Assembly (NCBI GenBank): GCA_030161315.1
Contig: BSQW01000010.1
Coordinates: 7,440,001 to 7,504,000, forward strand
DNA: 64,000 bases
Direction: 5' to 3'
From: Eutrema japonicum
Lineage: Eukaryota; Streptophyta; Magnoliopsida; Brassicales; Brassicaceae
The notes beneath the pieces are model-generated. The model was not told the DNA's origin, ran no database searches, and saw only the letters and a program-made list of their open reading frames with translations. Position 1 is the first letter of the stretch; each line of letters starts with the position of its first letter. Below are positions 1 through 10,646 of the stretch, piece by piece. Position numbers and translations under genes: made by a program.

Positions 1-1733
1 AAACATTGATGTGTCAAGCTTTACCTGCAAAAAAATGTCGTTTAAACTAGTAAGTTATATATCGACTATAAAGTTTTAATCCATATCCTTGATAATGGGA
101 TAAAATTTATAATGCAATTCAAGAAAAAGAAAGTACCCATAAGTAAGAGCAAGATTCAGGTTTCTTGGGGCAAACGAGACAATGAATGTCCTTGAGCCTC
201 TCACATGAAATCTCTACGTTGCGTTTCATGGCTTTATTCTTCTTGTCGAAGAACTCTTTAGGTGTTTTCTCCAATATATCAGGAAGTGCTTCCTATTAAA
301 ATCCAAAAAGACACAAACTCACATCGTTTATATCTGTTAAGAGCTTATAGCTTTAGTATGATGATATTGTGTAGTTGATAGTGAGAGACTACAAACCTGA
401 AGAATAAATGAAGCTTGAGGAACTAAGTCAAGAAAATCCTCTATTGCTTGAACTACCTGGTGTCAACAAAATACCCAAATTTATTAATGAATGAGCACAA
501 ATGTATGGTTAAATTATAGTTTATATCATACTATATGTCGCAAATAAACTCAATGATATTGGATATTAAATAAATCCAATAAAAGGAAGTTGACTAACCC
601 CTGTATGTTTAAGAATGCCATTAGGATCGTTCATTGCGATCCAGCCGATTCTCCAGCCCGGTACAACCCATCCTTTAGATATGGATCCGAGCGTGATCAC
701 AGGAGCTATCGATGCAAACATCCCCATGGGAACAAAGGGCCTGTCTCCAAATACAACATGATCATATACTTCATCAGATATCACCATTATACCGAGTTTC
801 CTAGCCATATCCGCAACCTAAAGATTGATCAATTCAAAAAAAAATTATGTTAGTTCGTTTACTAATAAATCTTTTTTTCATCTTATACATGTGGCACATG
901 TCACACATATATAAAGGCTGTGTATAGTATATGAAGAAGAAGAAAAAAACTTTACCTTATTAAGATGATCGTAGGTGTAGACATTTCCACATGGATTGTT
1001 GGGGTTGATGAGAACCATTGCGACGGTATTCTCATCTGCAGAAGCCTCGAGTTCATTTAGATCAATCTCGAAATCTCTTTCCGGGAGTAGATCGTAATTG
1101 CGAACCTCGACGCCTCTATACACAGCGCGAGCATCGTAATGAGGATAGCCTGGTCGTGGAAGCAGAATGTTTGCTGCTGGATTTCCGGCAAGACAATCCA
1201 TTAAGATCTCTATCGCTTGGTTGCATCCGCCGGTGATATACACATCCTCCGGCCTTAGCTTATTCGGAAGGTCACCATTTATATAATCTGCCACCGCTCT
1301 GAGTAAAAAAGAAAAGTACGCAAACAATTAAATAAATTGTATAATCTAATCACTCAAAAAGCCATCTTAAGATCTTTTTTGTTTGGAAATCAGTTATTAA
1401 AAAAAAGATCTTCTTCTTTAGTTTTTTGCAAAAAAAAAATTGAATTTTCATATTAAACCTTCTAGCCTTGTAAATCCCGGGGCTTGGTGCATAATAGTTG
1501 GCCATGCCAGAGCGGACGGCTACAGCGACAGCTTCCTCAGCTTCAGGGCAAGTTTTGAAGCTGTGAGTGACGGAGGGCAAAATGGTCTTTCCATTGTTGA
1601 AGTCGCAGTTTGTAAACATCCCAAAGATGAGCTTTCTCAACGTTACCGCAGCTGCATCACTCGTCGCACCGTTTCCTTTGAACCGCCAAACGCTTTCGAT
1701 TGCGTTGCAGTTGTCATTGCCGTTGCTCGCCAT
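1..1733 (-). CDS. Tyrosine aminotransferase-like PLP enzyme (TAT3-like), 3' end outside window
   Basis: Fold-type I PLP aminotransferase of the plant tyrosine aminotransferase / SUR1 family; it reads closest to Arabidopsis TAT3 from memory. Family members transfer an amino group from tyrosine or related amino acids to 2-oxoacids, normally in the cytosol. Six exons join cleanly with GT-AG introns: 1733-1459, 1298-956, 817-599, 456-397, 292-137 and 24-1 (continues off the edge). About 359 residues are visible of roughly 440 usual. Visible motifs are NPNNPCGN near residue 195, ISDEVYD near 220, the Schiff-base lysine in SISKGW (about residue 254) and PGWRIGW. The ATG at 1733 is chosen because it gives MASNG, as in TAT3; an in-frame TTG lies just upstream. 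No stops or frameshifts are seen. Odd: after GKTIL the usual segment with the GDPS/GEPS-type motif is about six residues shorter. Substrate cannot be decided from sequence. Confidence 0.9.
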
Positions 1734-1825
1734 CAATATTTCTGTTTTGCGTTTAGACTCTTCTTTTAGCTATGAGTATGAGTACAAGTTTTTGTGTTGT
1801 TGGTGCATATCATTCCGATCGAGCC

Positions 1826-1832
1826 CTTTATA
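1826..1832 (-). promoter_or_regulatory. Probable TATA box of the aminotransferase gene
   Basis: The minus strand reads TATAAAG about 95 bases upstream of the ATG at 1733, inside the palindromic stretch CCCTTTATAAAGGG. Spacing fits a core promoter with a short 5' UTR. Based on motif and position only. Confidence 0.5.
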
Positions 1833-1840
1833 AAGGGCCA

Positions 1841-2182
1841 CACGAAGAATATAATATGAAGAATGTTATTAAAATTTGTTATTACTTTTCTTTTAGTAAG
1901 TTAACGTGCGCATTCCCAACAACAACAAAAAACAAAAAACGTGCTCATTCCCTTATTTTAGACAGACGAGCCGTCCTTTATTGACTCATTGAGAAGTTAG
2001 TTTGACCAAAATAATACTCCATTCGTTTTAAAAAAATTGTAAATTTAAAATTTTATTTTTATTTTCCGAAAGGAAAATTATTTAGCGTATTAATAAAAAA
2101 TAATATTAAATTTTTAATAGGTGTAAAATGTTTTAAAATGACATTTTTTGTGAAACAGAAAATACGTATTTGTTATAAAATA
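1841..2182. other. AT-rich intergenic DNA upstream of the aminotransferase gene
   Basis: No gene seen. From about 2014 it contains ACTCCATTCGTTTT followed by AT-rich sequence. This resembles one end of a Stowaway-type miniature element, but the opposite end is too decayed to delimit. Confidence 0.5.
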
Positions 2183-2434
2183 TACTCTCTCCTTTTTATA
2201 AAAAATGTCATTCAAAAGTTTTATTGTTGTTTCACAAACATAAAAAGTGTCGTTTTATGTTTTCAATACATAATTTCGAATAAAAATCTAGTTTTATTTT
2301 TATTATTTTAGTGTATTAATTAGAGAAAGAAAAATTGTTTAATGTATTAATAAGGGTAATATGGAATTTTTAATAGTTTTCTTAATATGTGTGAAATATG
2401 TCAAAATGACACTCTTTATAAAACAAATGGAGTA
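2183..2434. mobile_element. Stowaway-like (Tc1/mariner) miniature element
   Basis: A 252-bp AT-rich segment with imperfect terminal inverted repeats. The left end is TACTCTCTCCTTTTTATAAA. The right end read in reverse is TACTCCATTTGTTTTATAAA. It is flanked by TA on both sides (2181-2182, 2435-2436), as expected for the superfamily. It has no coding capacity. Confidence 0.6.
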
Positions 2435-2680
2435 TATATGTATGTATATGTGTAGGGGTGTCAAAATGGGTCATGGGTCGACCCAACTCCACCCATGATC
2501 CATGACCCTAATAGGTTAAATTTTTTGATCATAATGGGTTGATGGGTCAAATGGGTCATGGGTCAATTTGTAATGGGTCATGGGTCCAAAAGGTGACCGT
2601 TGGACCCATCATCATGATATCATCATAACAGCATCATGACATCATAGCAATACTACTACCATAACATCATTTTTTCTATA

Positions 2681-2806
2681 AAAAAAAACGATTCCGTATT
2701 TTTCTGCCAAAAACATGATTATGCGTTTTACCGCCAAAATGATTTCGCGTTTTCCCGACAAAAACGCGATTTTACATTTTTCCGCCAAAAACGTGATCCC
2801 GCATTT
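2681..2806. repeat. Left part of a ~27-bp minisatellite in the hAT element
   Basis: Degenerate tandem units of the type GATTCCGCGTTTTCCCGCC followed by AAAAACG. The array is interrupted at 2806 by the Athila-type insertion and resumes at 11770. Confidence 0.7.
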
Positions 2807-3911
2807 TGATATATCATGGTTTTTACCCCTTTTAAGCCATGATATAAGTCTGTTTTATAGAGTTTTTCTACTATTTTGTAGTGTTTTAGAGTCTTTTACA
2901 AGTTTTAGCACGCTTGGAGCATAATTGGAGATATTGGAGCTTTCTGGAGCATTTTGGAGCAAAGCAGAAGTTCGTGTAGCTGAGTACCCGATTTGAAGCT
3001 TCAGTATCGATCGATACTCACTGCAGCAAGACACGAGTCGCGACTTTTATGAAGAGTTGAGGAATTGCAAAATTGCCCAGAAGACTTTATTATTTACAAG
3101 AAGCCCCAGAACGTGACTTAGGTTATTTATTAGGATTTTACAGCCACTTTGATGGTTACGCTTGATTTTACTTTGGTTTTTGGAGAGACAACTCTGAACT
3201 CCTGTTTCTTATTGATTTCTTTGATGATCTATTCAATCATGTTGTTTTCATTCTCCATGTCTGAGTAGATCCACTTTAGGTTTAGGGTTCTCAAAAGGAA
3301 TTTCTTTGAATGCTAGGTTGATTAGTTGTTCAGGGTTCATAATTTGAATTAGTTATTCGCCTTAGGTTGTTCTCATAGCTAATTCTAGGTTGACGAATAT
3401 GGAACTTAGATCTTAGGTTAATCGATTAGGCACGACAGTGCAATTGAGAAACCTGATAGAACCTAGAGTGAGCAAAATAACTATTCGCAGAGAGATTTGG
3501 TTTAGTTGTTCTGTGAACAAATCAAACTTGAACTAAAAGCTAGTTTAGACTTTAGTATTCGCAAAGAGATTTGGAATTCTAGGATTTAGACTTAGATAAT
3601 TCTCGCAACGAGAGTTGGTTAATTATACTTTAGTGATTTGAGTTCAAGAACCGTGTATAACCTGATCCTTGATTTCTTAGTTTAATTGCGTTCATTGATT
3701 ACCTGAGAAATACCTTGAACCTATCTTCTTCCCAATCGACTTACAACTTGTTTAATTTACGTATTTGCATTCAATTTCATTGATCACTTAGCTTAATTGT
3801 CATCTATACAATCTATTGTGTGTTTCCTTGAGTCTCTGTGGATTCGATCCCTAATTATTATTACAATCGACAAAGCTTTAGTACTTTTAGGGTATTAATT
3901 TGAGCTTATCA
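2807..3911 (+). repeat. 5' LTR of the Athila-type element
   Basis: 1105 bp, TG...CA ends, closely matching the 3' LTR. It has one ATCGATCGAT palindrome (3004-3017), whereas the 3' LTR has two; the 5' copy lacks an about 20-bp piece there. Confidence 0.9.
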
Positions 3912-3915
3912 AATT

Positions 3916-3933
3916 TGGCGCCGTTGCCGGAGA
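3916..3933 (+). other. Primer binding site (tRNA-Asp type)
   Basis: TGGCGCCGTTGCCGGAGA starts four bases after the LTR. From knowledge of the family, Athila-type elements use a primer site of this form, complementary to the 3' end of tRNA-Asp. Confidence 0.8.
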
Positions 3934-4118
3934 CTCAATTCGGCATAAGATTTTAGTTTGAAAATTTCGACTAAGTTCGTCGGTATCGATCAATACTACT
4001 CAGTGTCGGTCGATACTCGTCGTTTTCTTTTGTTGATATCGATCGACACCACCCTGTGTCGGTCGATACTCATCGTATTTTTTGTTACTTACGTGCCTTG
4101 CCTTTTGTTTTCAGGTGT

Positions 4119-5680
4119 ATGCCTATTCGCGAAACAAGAAGGAACAAGAGCACTCAACTAGTTGATCTGTCAAACGAGCAGCTAGCACTTTTGGAACGCA
4201 CAAAAAAAAGAGCAAAGAAGCCATCAGAGATGAAAAACAATCCAGTGGTTTTGGTTCACGATGAAGATGTTGCTTACAGAGACCAAGAGGGTCAATTGTG
4301 CAATGAGAGAGGGGAACGATTGGATGGAGAGGGGAACATCATCCTACCTGCTCCTGTTGTCACTGGGAATGTCGCTGGGAACGCGAATGTAGGGAATGTT
4401 GTGGCTTATCATGGTAGAACAATTGGTGAGTACAACAGGCCTGATCAGTTTTAGGCCAATCGATCAGCGATTCGCCCTTCTGTTTTTCAGAGGAATGACT
4501 TTGAGCTGAAACCTGCATACTACACTCTTGTGGGTCAGCATCCTTTTCATGGTCTTTCCAATGAACATCCCATGGATCATATTGAGAGGTTCGAGGATTT
4601 GGTCACTAGCATCAAGAGCAATGGAGTGTCCTACGATTACCTCTTCTGCAAGCTCTTCCCATATTATTTAGGTGGAGATGCGACTTACTAGCTGAAGCAG
4701 TTGCCTCCTGGATCACTGACTACCTGGGAAGAGACTAAGACTGCTTTCCTGAATAAATTCTATGATGATGCACGATCCGAAGATCTTAGGAACAAGATCT
4801 CCCAGTTTTCTCAAGGCCCTACTGAGGCGTTCAAGGCTGCTTGGACGAGATTCATATCATATCAGAGAGATTTTCCACATCACGGATACTCTGATGTTCA
4901 GCTTATGGGTTTTTCTTCAGAGGAATTGATTGGAGGTATCAGATGGCTTTGGATGCTTTGAGCAATGGAAACTTCAACACCAGGTATCCAGAAGATGCCT
5001 ATGTGCTGATTGAGAGCTTGGCGTCTAGTAATAGCACCAAGAATGCAGACTTTGAGCGCAAGAAGCAAGCTGGTAGCATGGACGGTTCACAAATTGCTGA
5101 GGTTCAAGCCAAGTTGGATTCTATGCACAATCTTCTGATGGGAAAGACAACGAAAGCGGTTCACTTTGCTTAAGATGTTGAGGTTTTCAATGAGGATGAA
5201 GTAGAGGATGTTAACTACATTGGGGGTTCTGGTTTTCAAGGCCAGTGGAATCAATTCAACAACAACCGAAACTTCAACAACAATTCTCAGCAAGGAGGTT
5301 CAAATCAGATTGTCCAGAAATCATCTTAGAACAGTGGGTATACCAAGAACTATGGAAATTCATCTTATCCGCCTATACCTGCTCAAACCTCTGAAAGCAA
5401 GATTGAGTCTATGTCTGAACAACTTACTCAAGGACAGCAGCATATCACCGTGGATTTCAACGGAAAGATGGATGCTATGTACAAGGATCTGAGTGGAAAG
5501 ATCAAGGCTCTCTGTACTCATCAGAAGATGCTGGAAACTCAGGTAGCTCAAACTGCAGCAGCTGTCAAGGGAAAGATGGTTCATTCACAGAACGAATACG
5601 TCAATGCGATCACCTTAACGACTGCCGGAAATTTCGGAAACCCTGTAGAAAATAACGATGAGGATGTTGAAATCGTCTGA
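4119..5680 (+). pseudogene. Athila-type gag, broken
   Basis: Retrotransposon gag protein, which would form the virus-like particle. The start at 4119 gives MPIRETRRN. A gag capsid segment is recognisable as HPMDHIERFEDL, then LPPGSLTTWEE and FPHHGYSD. Decay: in-frame stops TAG at 4452-4454 and near 4689, a frameshift near 4915-4940, then TAA at 5171-5173 and TAG near 5327. After the frameshift the sense frame continues through an Asn/Gln-rich part (5220-5330) and a segment with heptad-like spacing (5400-5600). The frame ends at 5680 exactly where the palindrome repeats begin. Confidence 0.85.
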
Positions 5681-5755
5681 GTATCGATCGATACCCTTCT
5701 AGTGTCGATCGATACTCGCTCTGAGGTCGATACCACTTCTTGTGTCGATCGATAC
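5681..5755 (+). repeat. Phased ATCGATCGAT palindrome array between gag and protease
   Basis: Copies at 5681-5694 (GTATCGATCGATAC), 5702-5715 and 5742-5755 (both GTGTCGATCGATAC), with a half site near 5725. Spacing is about 20-21 bp. In the frame that would join gag to protease they read as repeated SIDT, so DNA-level and protein-level explanations compete. Confidence 0.8.
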
Positions 5756-5779
5756 CCCTTGCAGACTAAACCGAAAATT

Positions 5780-6871
5780 GTGAAAAAACTGGAGACAACA
5801 TAGGAGCGTGTCTACAAGCCTAAGGTGCCATATCTTAGATCACCTAGACATCTCATGAATCCCATCACTGCAGAGAAGTTACTCACTTTTGAGAAGATGG
5901 TGAGGAGAATTCCCCATACTATATCTTTCAAAGAAACTTTTGAAAATCGCCCTTTGGAATGTTACTTCCGAGATTGCAGAGAAACTGAGGAAGAGATCAA
6001 GGCAATTTTCATCAAGGCAAGAGGCACACCACCACCGATGAAGCAGTTAACTAAGAGAGAAGACCCAAAAAAATTTGCAGTTCCATGCTCTATCTCTGGA
6101 ATTGAATTCAAGGAATCTCTCGTTGATTAAGGGTCGAGCGTCAATGTCATGTCAAAGGCACTTGCAAAGAGTTTGAAAATTGGTGATATTAGATCTACTC
6201 AGATGACTCTCGCGTTCGCGAACTCTTCCACCTCAGTTCCATACGGTACCATCCCTGATTTGCTGGTTAAAGTAGGAGATTGTATGATTCCTGCTGATTT
6301 TCAGGTTGTGGAAATGAGTGCAAGATCTAGTACGCCTTTGATTCTTGGAAGACCGTTCATGGCTACGGTTGGTGCAGTTATAGACACACCCAGTAAGAGG
6401 ATCTCGTTCTCATACACTGATGAACAGGTCTCCTACAAAGCCATCCCTTCTAGAAGAACTCCCAAGCATATCTCTTGCATTACTGTTGTCACAGGAGAGA
6501 CGTTGATGGTTGATCTTTTGGACGAGCCTTATGATGAGCCAACTGTCATAGACGTTGTCGATGGTCCCTCTATCATCACCAAGAAAGACATCAAAACGGC
6601 TAAGGCAGAGAAGAAAGTGAAGAACAAAAGACTCGAGAGTGCTACCAATGTGACCTTAATTCCTCAGAAGTGTAATGGAGATTCGCTCGAATATAAGGTG
6701 AAGTGCAAAGGAACCTCAAAACCATTCTCTAAAGCTAGAGTTATTCTTACTCCAGCACTAAAAGAGAAACGACAGGAGGTTGTGGAGAGCATGTTGAGCA
6801 GAACTCTGAAGCTGGAAATGTCAAAGTGTGGAGCTTGTTTTGGAGCAACTTCTCATTCTTGTCCTGAATGA
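5780..6871 (+). pseudogene. Athila-type aspartic protease region, active site interrupted
   Basis: Retropepsin-like protease region in the same frame as the second part of gag. Upstream is a conserved flank (TFEKMVRRIPHTISF). The active-site context reads ESLVD, a TAA stop at 6128-6130, then GSSVNVMSKAL. The stop therefore replaces the residue after the catalytic aspartate, where the family usually has T or L. The second half keeps PLILGRPFMATVGAVID, a typical retropepsin C-terminal motif. From about 6560 the sequence is lysine-rich and ends at 6871. No reverse transcriptase follows. Confidence 0.8.
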
Positions 6872-7644
6872 TCGTCCGTAAAGTCAAGTTTGTGACATAA
6901 AACAAGCGCTTGGTGGGAGGCAACCCACTGGTGAGTCTGTATATATGAGTCTTTTTATTTTTCTACTTTTTGTTTCGTGTTTTGTGTGTCACGTGAATCA
7001 GATTCGGAGGCTTAGTGTCGATCTATACCACTTGGTATCGGTCGATACCGGTGTTAAACGCAAATATCCTCAACCTACTGCCTTGTATCGATCGACACCA
7101 CTTATGGTATCGGTCGATACCATAATCCAGGTAAGTTTCCTTATAAACCCTACGGTTTTTCTCTTTTCCCTTATAACCTCCATCGACCGATACACACACA
7201 CTTTCACCAAAAATCGCCAAATCTTCGTTTCTCAACGGATTTGAGTGATTTTTGAGACTATTATGTTCGTATTTTCGTGCTCTATCTCATTCTCTCACTC
7301 ATTCTCACGATCTACAAGGTATAAAACACGAATTTTCACCTTTTCAATCTGTGAACCAAGGTTGGATTTTCAACTTTTAGGCTCTTAGAACTAGTTTTGC
7401 TGGATGATTATCACTTGATTAGTGTGTTCTAGGCCTAGTCGAACCTTGCCTTACACTTAATTACCCTTGGTTTGCATTTTTGGAATTTTCGGATTGGTGT
7501 TCTTCGTGATGCTCGATACATGTATGAGTATCGATCGATACCACATTGGTATCGGTCGATGCTCACTATTTCACTTGGTCGGGATTGCTGTGTTTGAGAG
7601 AGATGTTGGATTTATGCTGTGTTTTGTGTTTGCTGATGATGCAG
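6872..7644 (+). other. Non-coding spacer between protease and ATHILA ORF
   Basis: No gene seen. At 6905-6935 it carries GGGAGGCAACCCA, a motif I associate with Athila elements (from memory). It also has three pairs of palindromes: 7015/7035, 7085/7107 and 7528/7549. Confidence 0.6.
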
Positions 7645-9276
7645 ATGGCACTTAAGAAGAGAGCACGCACTGATACCGTATCCAGCTCTAACCCACCAGA
7701 GAAAGAGTACTTGTTGGGTGCTCGAGTCGAATTCTTAGATGAAGGGGTTTGGACAGTAGGATCGGTTATCGCTTGTCTTACCAAGAACCGCTACAAGGTT
7801 CAGACCGCCAATTCTACAGACTTTACAGTGGTTTTCGGTACAAACTTACGCGACGCACCACCCGAGGCTCCTACGCTTTCATCATTGTCTCCTCGTATAA
7901 CAGTTCGATTTCCATGGCCTAAGATCAGTGAGAAGGCTTGGATACGTTTGAGGGATGATTACGAAGGTTCATATAAGGAGATTACGGAAAGCAGAGCTTG
8001 CACGCACCCACAGGCCTATTTTCGAGGAGTGGGACGATTACGACTCGATCTTCTACAACGCATGGCAGGAGGTTGATGTGAGCCCCACTCGGTTTATTGA
8101 TACGCACACAGGGAGGTTTATGGATTGATTTGCAAGATCGGATTGGGGACGATGCATACGCGGCAGTATGACCTGTACCCTGACTAGGTTCGCCAGTTCC
8201 TTGCTTTTGTTCGCTTCTACTACACTGGTGAACCTCCAGTGACTGCACAGCAGGGTGTTCTGACTTTTCTGATTCGCGGTGTGCGGTATAGGATATCATT
8301 TCAGGAGCTCTGCGACATATATGGGTTTCACCGGGATTTCTCGAGGTGCGAGTTTCCTCGCAAGTTCATGGATATTGAGGCATTTTGGTCTCACTTTGGG
8401 CATGGGTGCTATGACAGTAAGACCACTACACAGATGGATGTACGCCATCCTGTCCTGCGCTGCCTTGTGAGGATCCTGAGCAACACTTTGTTGTGTAAGA
8501 TGGAGCCAAACAAGATGAGAGTTGCTGAGCTGATTGTTCTGTCTATTGGGATTAGAGACCTCATTTCTGATGAGAACTATGAATGGCCTGAGATGGACCT
8601 CGCGGTCAACTTAGGTGTTGTATTCGCACACCACTTGGAGTCGCTGAAGGTTATGCCTTTTACGGGACGCGTCAAGGCTTCTAGGACTGCAAGTCGCCCG
8701 AAGACCGAGACGATGGGCAGTATTCTCACTCTTATCTTTCTGCACCTAGGAATCAGCACCACTAGTTGCTCGATCGTGACTTCCCGCGAGCTTATGGATG
8801 AGGCGCACTTGGAGCACCTGCGTTGGCTGAAGCCTTACAGGCGTTGGGTTTTCAGCACTTATGTTGGGGACTATCTGGTTCAGCTCCCCAACACCGATCT
8901 GACAGACATAGGCGGTGATCATGCTCAGATGCTTTTCGTACCTGCTCCTGCTGACATGGAGCCTGCACCGGTCACTCGACGTCGAGGCTCAGCTACTAGA
9001 GCACGACCACCTGCATCTGCCCTGCTGGGGGTCAACCGGGACGCGAGCCATCTCCCATTGCTGATGCGCTTTTTCTTCCCCCACTACCTGAGATGGAGAT
9101 GGATCCTTTTTCAGCGTTATGTAGTCGCAAGTCTGCAGACGATCTGGACCGCCATTTCCCATTGTAGCTGCATGGCGTCTCAGCGTCCTGTTTCACCACG
9201 TTCACCGCGCACGCCTACTGACGCTGGTCCATCTGGCACTGCTGGCGATGACTCTAACGCCACTGAGAAGGATTAG
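7645..9276 (+). pseudogene. ATHILA ORF-1 family protein, frameshifted
   Basis: Resembles the Arabidopsis retrotransposon ORF-1 / ATHILA family (PF03078 as I recall it), a protein of unknown role found in Athila-type elements. The start at 7645 gives MALKKRARTD. The frame is good to about 7985, shifts (the sense there is IFEEWDDYDSIFYNAWQEVD in another frame), has stops near 8070-8190, and is open again from 8239 to 9276. The long second part contains QELCDIYGFHRDF and EFPRKFMDIEAFW. It ends in a Pro/Ser/Thr-rich tail. No clear membrane segment was seen, so an envelope role is not supported here. Confidence 0.75.
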
Positions 9277-10632
9277 TCCTCTTTCTATCTGATCATCACG
9301 TTTGCTATTTCTTTTTCCCTTTTCTTTTTATTTTCGTTTGAACTAATGTGTCCTTTGTCAGCCCTTCTTATGTTTTTAGATATGTGGATGTATGCTTATA
9401 TGATATTTTGTTGCACCTAACTTGTGTTTGAGTGGTCTAACAGAGCTAACATTTAACGCCTCGATCGTGTGACACATTTTTGGAGTTACATCTGACCTTA
9501 GACGTTGAAAACGAATCACCTGTGTCGACCAATACTTGGTATCGATCGATACCAAGTTGGGTGTCGGTCGACACTTGTACCCCACTTCGGTAATTTTTCG
9601 TTTTTCACAATTCCACTCTGTTCTTTTGCTTTCTTTCACCAACCTTAGGTTAGATAACACTAGGGACATTGTTGTTCAAATCTGGGGGAGGTAGTCGCTG
9701 ACATTGTTTTTCTTTTTCTTAGAGTCAGTCGTTTTTGAGCCAAACGTTGTTTTATTGAGTCAAAATTGGTTGGAGACTGTGATCTTTTTCTTGACTCTAT
9801 TGATATGACCTTGCTTCTAAGTGACCATTGTTACAGAATCAGTATTAGATCGACTAATGAAAAATCCAAAGGCTGACCAGTTAACAAGAAGACACTCATA
9901 TTTCCAGCAAAGTTCTTTAAAGCCTGAGCCAAATTTTTAAAGTGATGTCCATAGAGCTTGATTCCTCTTTCGTATCTGACAAAAGAACCCACGTGTTTAA
10001 AGTGATGGTATTTCTCTCCCTGTTACAAGTTAATAAATAAGATGCATTAAAAGATGAAATGATTTTCTTCTGAGTAGAGGGTTAGGAAAATTTCCAGCGA
10101 TCCCATTATTCTACTTCAGAGGGAATGATCACACAAAGGTGGAAGCGAGGTTAGGAAAATTTCCTGTGATACCATTATTCGTCTACACCTTTGATTACTT
10201 TTTAATGGAAGAACCGGGGATTCGGTGGTAAACACCATCAATACTCGTGTCTCGAACCTTAATAAGCATAAGCGAGAATTTAATAAGAAATAAGTCTGGG
10301 GGAGAGAAAATAATACCAGAAAGTGTGAAATTGGATGGTTCCTTGTCATGATATTGTATGGGAAATAATCTAGAAGGTTCTTGGTATTAATCACATCAAT
10401 GAAACTGGCGATGAGGGCTTTATTGAGTAATGCTGTGAAATAATGTGTGTAGTCTGGGAAGCTGCGAATGTCTACGGAGAAGTACATGGTGGTTGAATTT
10501 GAAAATGGTTATGTGATATGTGGAGCACTAAAGAAAAGGGTCATTGCAATGTTTCAAGAACAAGTGAGTCTCTGTATTTTCAAACATCTTTCTCTGATTT
10601 AGTCTTCTATTTGCTTGAGGGAAGCAAAAGCT
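9277..10632 (+). other. 3' non-coding region of the Athila-type element
   Basis: No gene seen. It contains the palindrome trio 9522/9539/9561 and two extra copies of the polypurine-like motif TCTGGGGGAG (near 9681 and 10305). Near 10090-10170 a short segment containing TTAGGAAAATTTCC is repeated. Confidence 0.6.
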
Positions 10633-10646
10633 AAGTCTGGGGGAGT
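10633..10646 (+). other. Polypurine tract
   Basis: AAGTCTGGGGGAGT lies directly before the 3' LTR at 10647, where plus-strand DNA priming is expected. Confidence 0.8.

Noticed and set aside
590..1833. Plus-strand ORFs overlapping the aminotransferase exons
   Set aside because: They run antisense to conserved exons and cross its splice sites; no family is recognised.
5681..5755. Palindrome array as coding SIDT repeats only
   Set aside because: The same motif with the same spacing occurs in the LTR and in non-coding spacers, so a coding role cannot be the whole explanation.
8239..9276. Long ORF considered as a host gene
   Set aside because: It is flanked by Athila LTRs with a TSD and reads as the ATHILA ORF family with a decayed upstream half in the same element.
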